Shown here: one piece after another, positions 32,319 to 38,953 of the stretch
Layout of the letters: each line of letters starts with the position of its first letter
Numbering within the stretch: the first letter of the stretch is position 1
Assembly (NCBI GenBank): GCA_934487205.1
Contig: CAKSRS010000018.1
Span: 1 to 38,953, forward strand
From: an uncultured Clostridia bacterium
GTDB taxonomy: Bacteria; Bacillota; Clostridia; UBA1381
Length of the DNA stretch: 38,953 bases
Reading direction: 5' to 3'
Program-made: the position numbers and the translations under genes
The notes under the pieces: model-generated
The model's input: the letters and a program-made list of their open reading frames with translations, nothing else
Databases searched by the model: none
Told to the model about the DNA's origin: nothing

Positions 32319-35300
32319 ATGCATAAGCGGATAATTGCGATTGCGCTATCATTATTGAGTATAATAAACTTGTTTCCTGTTGCATTTGCGGAGGAGGACA
32401 CCGGTAAAGCTTCCCCGGAGCTTTATTGTCTGACCGACAATTTGTGGAGTGACAGGGACATCGAAATCTATAAAAACTACAATATTGATCTTAAAAATTA
32501 TGATACGGGAGCGGAATACAGCTGGACCGAGGATTCTGATAATGAAATCAAATCAACGGATAAATACGGCACCGAAACCGAGGGGCAGAAAGCCGGGGGC
32601 AGTAAACTGACCGGCGGCAATTTGGCGGATGTGAGCGGAAACAGCAATATGTGGTCAACTTGGAACAGAGTATCCTTTGCAACGGCAGTATTTGACCTCA
32701 AGGATATTTATTGGGTTAGTCAGGTTGACGCGTGGTCGCTCACAACTACGTATGCCCAGACGGGAGTGATAAACGTACGTGTCGGTGAAACTCCTGATAA
32801 AATGAAGAGTCTTCCGTCACAGAAGTCATCCGTTCCGGGTAGCAAAGAACTGATTAATGCCGGCGGAAAGTTAAGCTCATATGCCTCCGTCAAGTTTAAT
32901 GCTTCGAGGATTAGGTATATTGAGGTTACATTTAATACACCGGAAAGAGCAACCAATAGCTCAATTCCGCAAATGATTGTGTCCGAGGTGGCTGTTTTCG
33001 GTTATACGCAGAAACCGGAGATTTCCGAGTACGTAGAGGAACAGCTTGAAGAAACAAAAACTGTTTATGAAAAAGTTGATCCGGAGCTTAATGACAGACT
33101 TAGTTATGTAACAGATTTGGGCGCGGTTTATGAAATTACCGGAACGAACGTTACACAGTACAATTCATCGGCAAACGGTCTGGAATCGTATGATATTTAT
33201 TTAAGCAGCGACGGCGAAAATTATTCATATATACAAAATGCCGAAGCGCAAAATACGATTGATTATCAGCTTGCGGAGGTATCATCGGAGATCCGGACAA
33301 AAATATATGCAAGATATGTTAAGTTTGTAATGCATAAACAAAGCAATAAATCCGGTGTCTTGGTAAAGAAGATAGAGGTGTACGGACGGGACGGTGTCGA
33401 GCAGAAGAGAATTGATGAAAGTGCAACATACAGCTATTATACGCAGAATCCGTACAGAACGGCTGATGATATACGTCTTGACGATAGGGATTGTACGGTG
33501 TTGATGGACGGCGATAAGGAGCATACAGTTTCGACTTCAGAAGAATGGGCAACTATTGTTGTTGATTTAAAAGAGGCGTATCAGGTCGGTGATGTAAACA
33601 TCTATTCGCTTGCCGGCGGAAAAGAATTTCTTGAGGGCTGTGAAATCCGTTACAGCTTAGACGGAAAAAAATTCTTCAGTTACACTTATTATGTGAATAA
33701 AAATGATAAAAACGGCGGAATTGTAAAAAGCACTTTTTCCGGTATGCCGGGAAGATATGCACGGTTTTTGAAGATTATCTGCCAAAGTGCGGATAATAAA
33801 ATTGCGTTAAGCGAAATCGAGATAAACGGTTACCCGGTTAAGATGACGGCGTCATCAAAGCCGGCACAGGTACCGCTTAGGGTAGAAATGAAAAACTACC
33901 TTCTCGCATATCTTGACTGGTCAACATACAATGAAATAAATGCATCAAAATTTGCAGTGTATATTGAAAAAGAAGCTTTTACAGACACGACATTTCTGAA
34001 ACCGGTAGCAGAATATGAAAGCTTTGACGATGCTTTTAAATATAAGTATACAACATATACCGGACTTGAGCCTGAGGAAACGTATTATTTTGCTGTAACT
34101 CCGTTTGACAGTGAGGGAAATGAGATTACAAAGGTTAGTCCTGTAAAAATCACTACCGAGGGAGTTTTGGAGGATAAACCCAGAGACATATTCTGTATTG
34201 TAAATCACCCAGGCTATAATGGTGGTGAAACAAAAAAATTCGGTAGTTACACATCGACGATGAAGCTTGAAGCGGCAAGGCTGATGGACGAAATGGGCAC
34301 TGTGAACTGCAACCGCGACTGGCAGGTAACCAGCGATATGGAAACATACCGAAATATAGGTATTTCAACAATGTGGCCGGGGGCAGCTGAAGCTCAGTCA
34401 AGCATGGCAAATGCAATGAAACTAAGCGGTACATATATGTTCTCAAACGGCAATGAACGTGACCTCCAGAAGGAGGACACCGTAAAATTCTTTCATGAAA
34501 TGAAAGCGTCATATGCAAAAGTAAAAAGCCTGAACAAAAAGGCGTTGCTTGTAAATCCTGTTCTCGGAGGAACCGAAGTGGGGTCGCTGGATTGGTTTGA
34601 CAGCTTGTATAAAGCAGGAGGGGGAATAGAAACACGGTTGAATTATGATGCGGTTGACGTTCACTTATATCCCAAATTAGCTGATAAGACCATTGAAGGA
34701 GTACCGGCATCTGCCCCCGAGATATTGCCGCTGAAAATAGAAAGTGTACGCAATGTTTTAAGAAAGTACGGCGATGAGTCCAAACCGATTATCACTACGG
34801 AAATAGGATATTTGACATCGGATAAAAACGGATACCAACCCGCATTGGATTATGACACACAGAGAGATTGGGTGGTAAGATCATATTTAATCCTGATATC
34901 TGAGGGCATACGGAAGGCTTGGCATTACGATTTTCAGGATGACGGACTTGATTTTGAGTTTTTGGAACATAACTGGGGGCTTATTGACTATTTCGGAGTG
35001 CCTAAGCCGTCATATTACGGATATTATAACCTCAGTCAGCAGATGAGAAATGCGAAACTGATTGGTGCGATATCGGGACTGTCAACTCCGTATTACGGCT
35101 TTGAATTTTTCGATGAAACAAAGAACAGGAAAATGTCTGTAATTTGGGCGGCGGACGGACAAACAAAAACGATGCAGTTTGACAGCCTTTCGGGTGAGGA
35201 CGAACTGATTGAGGTTATAGGCACAGACGGAGGATTTGACGCTGTTAAAACAGAGAACGGAAAAGGAACCGTAACAATAGGCTCTGCCCCGATATTTATA

Positions 35301-36560
35301 TATTCGGAAAAAGGCGTAAAACCGACTTCGATTGATGTTGCATTTAAAGCAAGCAACAGTGAGTTTAACGCGATTAAGGGCAGTAAAATTAATGTATCAC
35401 TGGCACGCCAGAGATTGGCAAATAATTTATCGGGATATGTTGAAGCTGCTAATCTGCCGTCAGGCTGGAGTATAGATGAAACAACATTTAATGCTTCGCA
35501 AAAAACAGTTGATACGGTAATCAACATACCGGAGAATGCGGCAGAGGGCACACAGACCGTTACACTTGAGATAACAACCGAAAACGGCGCTGTTACCCCG
35601 ATTAAAATCAGCATAACCGTTAAGCCGGCTGTTGAAGTAAATATTGTACCGGAGCCTATAAACAAAGACGACTGGTCGTCGTGGAGACTTGCGGCCTATT
35701 GTACGAATGTTGTGCAGCAGCCTGTTGATGTAAAGGTCAGCCTTGTATCAACGAGCGGTATTGAGGTTGAAATGACGGACGCTCCCGCAATAGATAATCT
35801 TATGCCGGGCGAAACACGTGCCGTATACTTCAACGTAAAGAAACCGGCAGAAGAGTTCGGTGCAGTGGGAAGCTTTATAATCAGCACAAACGGCGACAGC
35901 AAATCCTTTGACAGAAATCTTAATTTCTCGGCATGCGTAAATGACGGCATTACTCCTGTTATAGACGGCGAGCTTTCGAGCGGGGAATGGGATAATTGCC
36001 AGGTAATTATGCAGCAGTCTTACCGTCAGTCGTCGTGGGAAGGAGAAGACGACTTGTCCTTTAAAATATACAGAAAATGGGATGAAAAGAACTTCTATTT
36101 TGCAGCCGACGTTACAGACGATGTTTACTGTCAGCCGTATCAGGGTACAGACATATGGAACGGCGACAGTATACAGTTTGCACTTGATGTAAAACGCAAA
36201 AACGGCGTTGCCACAGATGCTACGGACTACTTTGAGATAGGGTTGACGAAGAACAATAAGGAAGCGTTTGAGGCGTGGGTATGGATCGCGGATCTGATTG
36301 TCAAAAAAGAGCACCCTCTGACCGGCATAGACGGCATAGTTAAACACACCGATGACGGACACACGATATATGAAGTCGCAATTCCGTGGACGTTCTTTAT
36401 TGAAAACGGCGCGGTGAATGAATATGACTGCTTTGGTTTTGCCGCTGTTGTGAACGATAACGACGGAAAGAACAGAAAAGGCTGGCTCAAATATATGCAG
36501 GGAATTGCCGACGGAAAGGATCCGTCCTGGTTCGAGGATATGGTTCTGATTAAAAAGTAG
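32319..36560 (+). CDS. multi-modular clan GH-A-type glycoside hydrolase, secreted
   Basis: A 1413-aa protein with a signal peptide to about residue 25. An LSGN-type discoidin-like module (about 33-235; LTDNLWSDRDIEIY, TGAEYSW) is followed by two further discoidin-like modules (about 255-365 and 370-505) and an FN3-like domain (about 515-615). A TIM-barrel region (about 620-1000) contains FSNGNERD with the likely acid/base Glu713, VDVHLYPKL, and ITTEIGYLT with the likely nucleophile Glu828; this spacing suits clan GH-A. KPSYYGYYNL closes the barrel. NEW3-like beta domains follow (about 1010-1200), then a CBM9-like domain (about 1215-1410; DGELSSGEWD, VTDDVYCQPYQG, WNGDSIQFALD). The exact family and substrate are not assigned. 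It is probably the main glycan-cleaving enzyme of this locus. Confidence 0.78.
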   Translation: MHKRIIAIALSLLSIINLFPVAFAEEDTGKASPELYCLTDNLWSDRDIEIYKNYNIDLKNYDTGAEYSWTEDSDNEIKSTDKYGTETEGQKAGGSKLTGGNLADVSGNSNMWSTWNRVSFATAVFDLKDIYWVSQVDAWSLTTTYAQTGVINVRVGETPDKMKSLPSQKSSVPGSKELINAGGKLSSYASVKFNASRIRYIEVTFNTPERATNSSIPQMIVSEVAVFGYTQKPEISEYVEEQLEETKTVYEKVDPELNDRLSYVTDLGAVYEITGTNVTQYNSSANGLESYDIYLSSDGENYSYIQNAEAQNTIDYQLAEVSSEIRTKIYARYVKFVMHKQSNKSGVLVKKIEVYGRDGVEQKRIDESATYSYYTQNPYRTADDIRLDDRDCTVLMDGDKEHTVSTSEEWATIVVDLKEAYQVGDVNIYSLAGGKEFLEGCEIRYSLDGKKFFSYTYYVNKNDKNGGIVKSTFSGMPGRYARFLKIICQSADNKIALSEIEINGYPVKMTASSKPAQVPLRVEMKNYLLAYLDWSTYNEINASKFAVYIEKEAFTDTTFLKPVAEYESFDDAFKYKYTTYTGLEPEETYYFAVTPFDSEGNEITKVSPVKITTEGVLEDKPRDIFCIVNHPGYNGGETKKFGSYTSTMKLEAARLMDEMGTVNCNRDWQVTSDMETYRNIGISTMWPGAAEAQSSMANAMKLSGTYMFSNGNERDLQKEDTVKFFHEMKASYAKVKSLNKKALLVNPVLGGTEVGSLDWFDSLYKAGGGIETRLNYDAVDVHLYPKLADKTIEGVPASAPEILPLKIESVRNVLRKYGDESKPIITTEIGYLTSDKNGYQPALDYDTQRDWVVRSYLILISEGIRKAWHYDFQDDGLDFEFLEHNWGLIDYFGVPKPSYYGYYNLSQQMRNAKLIGAISGLSTPYYGFEFFDETKNRKMSVIWAADGQTKTMQFDSLSGEDELIEVIGTDGGFDAVKTENGKGTVTIGSAPIFIYSEKGVKPTSIDVAFKASNSEFNAIKGSKINVSLARQRLANNLSGYVEAANLPSGWSIDETTFNASQKTVDTVINIPENAAEGTQTVTLEITTENGAVTPIKISITVKPAVEVNIVPEPINKDDWSSWRLAAYCTNVVQQPVDVKVSLVSTSGIEVEMTDAPAIDNLMPGETRAVYFNVKKPAEEFGAVGSFIISTNGDSKSFDRNLNFSACVNDGITPVIDGELSSGEWDNCQVIMQQSYRQSSWEGEDDLSFKIYRKWDEKNFYFAADVTDDVYCQPYQGTDIWNGDSIQFALDVKRKNGVATDATDYFEIGLTKNNKEAFEAWVWIADLIVKKEHPLTGIDGIVKHTDDGHTIYEVAIPWTFFIENGAVNEYDCFGFAAVVNDNDGKNRKGWLKYMQGIADGKDPSWFEDMVLIKK

Positions 36561-36562
36561 CG

Positions 36563-36586
36563 AAAGGGCTGCATATGCAGCCTTTT
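36563..36586 (+). terminator. hairpin with short T-run between paralogous hydrolase genes
   Basis: AAAGGGCTGCA pairs with TGCAGCCTTTT across a central ATAT-type loop (one G-T pair), followed by CC rather than more T's. It is a weak terminator or attenuator, and the next gene has its own GAAAGGA site. Confidence 0.6.
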
Positions 36587-36605
36587 CCGACGAAAGGAAA
36601 AAATA

Positions 36606-38953
36606 ATGGCTGATTTTGTTAAAAGGATTCTGTTTATTGCAGCGTGCTTTATGTTGTTTTCGTCAGCTGCATTTGCGGAAAACTATATTTTGTCCGGCAA
36701 TGAGTTTAATAACTATGATTTTCAGACATACCAAGATATGTCGCGTCCGCTTAAAATGCTTGAAACAGGTGCGGACTATTCATGGTCTAAGGATTCGGAT
36801 GCGGAACTTGTCGAAACAGACCTTGATTATGCGGGGCATAATATTACCAACGGTAATCTGAAAAATCATTCGGGATTTTACGTTGCCAACTGCAGCTGGG
36901 GCGGAGATCCGGGAACCGCAACCGTAACTTTTGATTTGAAAAAGATCTATGCGATAGATTACGTGGATGTTTGGTCGGAATCGTCAAACAAGGGATATCA
37001 GCTCGGTACGATAAAAATTGAAACAAGCAGCGACGGGATCAATTTTTCTGCGGCGACGGTTTATGATGCAGTGCGACCGGATCCGGACTACGTTTTAAGT
37101 AAAACGGAAGAACGGACGATGGAGTGTACATCATGCGGCATTGGCGGCATTAACGCACAGTATGTCCGGATAACTTTTGAGAAAGCAAAGACAACGGTAT
37201 TTGATACCAATTGTTATCAGTATGCACTGGGAGAATGTGTGATTATCGGCGGACAGCAACGATTTCCGCAGGCATCAAAGCCTGTATTCCGCGATGAAAA
37301 TAATAATACGCTCTTTTCTTGGCGCGATGCCGGTGCCATAAATGTTTCATCGGAGGTGCAGGACAGTGATTCGGTTCTGGTGACGGCACAATACGGCGCC
37401 GAGGGCTCGCTGAAAGGGGTTTTTCTTCAGCCCGGACAGTGTGAAATCTACGGTACAAAGTATAAGACCGAGCAGAAGCTTGGAAATGTGTCCGCTGATG
37501 ACGGAGACTATTTTAAAGCCTTTGTGCTTAAGTCGCTTGAAGGCTTAATGCCGCTCGGTGAATATGCGCTCCTGGAGGATGCGGATATAAGCAGGCCGGG
37601 ACTTTTGAGCAGCGATAAGGCGGTAGGGAAAAACACACCGATTTATTGCGTGCGCAGCGAATACGGCTGGGTGAACAACGGCGAAATAAGCACCGATGCA
37701 GAATTTATCAACAGCGGCGATGCACTGTTTGACGGAAATTCCGCAAGCACTGTAAGCGGTACCGGAAATACGGAATGTGTCCGCATTGATTTTACCGATA
37801 TTATGCAGGTGACCTCGGTAAATGTATATGCGATGTGTTCGGCATCATCATTTATGTCGGAGTACAGTATTTATGCGTCAAATGACGGGATTAACTATGA
37901 TTTTATAGGGACTAAAAATAATGTACTCGTGGCGTCGTTAAACAGAATTATGCCGGTCAGTTTCAGTGTGGACGGTGTGCTGTATGCAAAGCATATAAAG
38001 CTCGTTATGAAAAAGGCGGAAACAGCACAAAACCTGCAAATTTCCGAGATTGAGATTATGGGTCGTCCACCGCAGTTCGGCAAAGAAAGGGCTGTAAATT
38101 ACTGCTATGAGCAGGAAAATCCGTTCAAGACGGCGGAGGACATCATTTCGGTAGACACGAGCGCAGTTTTGAGTGACGGGAATAAAACCGAATATATTGA
38201 AACTGCCGGGGATTACGTAAGCATAATATATAATCTCGGCGGCTATTACCGCGTGGAGGATATAGCTGTATTCGGTGAATTTTCAGGTATGGAGACGCTT
38301 TTCAGTATAGACGGATATGAATATTTTACAAACGGATTTTATGAGGAAGATAACGGAAGTGCGGTCGCTATGGGCCCCGTATACAAAAATGCACGCTTTG
38401 TTAAAATAGTTTTGAGAAGGGGCGGGGCAGAAAGCATAAAGGTAAGCGAAATTGAGGTAAACACAAGGAAAGTGTATGACACTGAGGCGGAAAAAAACGC
38501 GGCACCGGATGCCATAGCCGTTAAATACGATTTGAAGTCAAATAATATACTATACCTTGACTGGAGCGACTATAACGGCGAACAAAATTCCGTTACTTCG
38601 TATAACGTATATATTGAAAAAAATAATTTCACAAGCGTAAGCGGCAAGTCTGCAAAAAAAGTGTATTGCGGAAGAGATACAAACGCTGTTTATAATGTTG
38701 AAACACAAAGCTGTAAGTATGCGGGGCTTGAGCCCGACACCGATGATTATATTGCGGTGACACCGCACCTGTCAAGCGCAAGGGTGTCTGCCGTTAAAAT
38801 ACACACATATTCGGCTTTGGGCGGAGAAAAGCTTTCGGGAATTTTCTGTATTAACGAATATCCCGTTGGCGGCGGAGCACACGTTGCGCACGAGGACGAG
38901 AGTGCAAATCTTCAGAATAAGCTTAAACTGCTCAATGACCTTGAGGTTATTTC
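36606..38953 (+). CDS. paralogue of the 1413-aa glycoside hydrolase, cut by window end
   Basis: The frame is open from ATG 36606 (GAAAGGAAAAAAT upstream) to the window edge, giving at least 782 aa. Signal peptide to residue 24 (SSAAFA). The first module opens with YILSGNEFNNYDFQTY and TGADYSWSKDSD, matching the previous protein. Further discoidin-like modules lie at about 346-485 and 498-625. An FN3-like domain follows (about 635-740, with LYLDWSDYN parallel to LAYLDWSTYN in the neighbour). The visible end (GIFCINEYPVGGGAHVAHED) aligns with the start of the neighbour's TIM barrel (DIFCIVNHPGYNGGET), so the cut part should be the catalytic domain. It looks like a diverged tandem duplication. 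Confidence 0.8.
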   Translation, partial: MADFVKRILFIAACFMLFSSAAFAENYILSGNEFNNYDFQTYQDMSRPLKMLETGADYSWSKDSDAELVETDLDYAGHNITNGNLKNHSGFYVANCSWGGDPGTATVTFDLKKIYAIDYVDVWSESSNKGYQLGTIKIETSSDGINFSAATVYDAVRPDPDYVLSKTEERTMECTSCGIGGINAQYVRITFEKAKTTVFDTNCYQYALGECVIIGGQQRFPQASKPVFRDENNNTLFSWRDAGAINVSSEVQDSDSVLVTAQYGAEGSLKGVFLQPGQCEIYGTKYKTEQKLGNVSADDGDYFKAFVLKSLEGLMPLGEYALLEDADISRPGLLSSDKAVGKNTPIYCVRSEYGWVNNGEISTDAEFINSGDALFDGNSASTVSGTGNTECVRIDFTDIMQVTSVNVYAMCSASSFMSEYSIYASNDGINYDFIGTKNNVLVASLNRIMPVSFSVDGVLYAKHIKLVMKKAETAQNLQISEIEIMGRPPQFGKERAVNYCYEQENPFKTAEDIISVDTSAVLSDGNKTEYIETAGDYVSIIYNLGGYYRVEDIAVFGEFSGMETLFSIDGYEYFTNGFYEEDNGSAVAMGPVYKNARFVKIVLRRGGAESIKVSEIEVNTRKVYDTEAEKNAAPDAIAVKYDLKSNNILYLDWSDYNGEQNSVTSYNVYIEKNNFTSVSGKSAKKVYCGRDTNAVYNVETQSCKYAGLEPDTDDYIAVTPHLSSARVSAVKIHTYSALGGEKLSGIFCINEYPVGGGAHVAHEDESANLQNKLKLLNDLEVI

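Noticed and set aside
34153..34710. A 185-aa minus-strand open frame inside the glycoside hydrolase gene
   Set aside because: No start signal or recognisable domain is present, and it lies fully antisense to the catalytic barrel coding sequence.

Overview
The window looks like a chromosome or large contig of a Gram-positive gut-type Clostridia (Bacillota). Supporting signs are strong AGGAGG-type ribosome binding sites on nearly every gene, LacI/YesM/YesN-type sugar regulators, lipoprotein sugar-binding and LplB-type permease genes, SLH (S-layer homology) cell-wall anchors and a copper-amine-oxidase N-terminal domain protein. All convincing genes are on the + strand. I see no rRNA, tRNA, CRISPR array, transposase, integrase or conjugation gene.

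Region A (about 1 to 12.3 kb) is a tightly packed operon-like maintenance module of a plasmid or integrative element. In order it encodes a sigma-region-2-like protein, a JAMM peptidase with a probable fused ubiquitin-like domain, a ThiF/E1-like enzyme, a 60-aa protein, an adenine-type methyltransferase, two unknowns, an E2-like PRTRC-B/Prok-E2_D protein, a Rad52/Rad22 annealing protein, an SMC/Rad50-like ATPase, a CHC2 zinc-finger/Toprim primase-like protein, two unknowns, ParB and a last unknown. It closes with a strong terminator. This combines a bacterial ubiquitin-like (PRTRC-type) set with recombination, priming and partition genes. Two unusual signals stand out. Seven of the fifteen proteins end in Ala-Ala and ten end in Ala, against none in the rest of the window. 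A perfect 27-bp palindrome lies inside parB.

Region B (about 12.4 to 14.2 kb) holds two genes broken in simple repeats: a YgjP-like metallopeptidase (T8 tract directly after HEFAH) and a LacI-family regulator (TA tract). Each has a near-consensus promoter.

Region C (14.2 kb to the window end) is a carbohydrate-utilisation locus. It starts with a LacI-type operator and promoter, then a sensor with no kinase domain, a YesN-like response regulator and a complete YesM-like kinase. A terminator overlapping a new promoter follows, then a lipoprotein sugar-binding protein and two permeases with no ATPase gene. Seven secreted proteins come next: two large multi-module discoidin-like proteins, an SLH-anchored protein, a large protein with an SLH-like head, a small copper-amine-oxidase-domain protein, a 1413-aa clan GH-A-type glycoside hydrolase with binding modules, and its paralogue, cut by the window end. 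Inferred logic: the two-component system senses a glycan or its fragments, surface proteins bind and cleave it, and the ABC system imports oligosaccharides. The substrate cannot be read from sequence alone.
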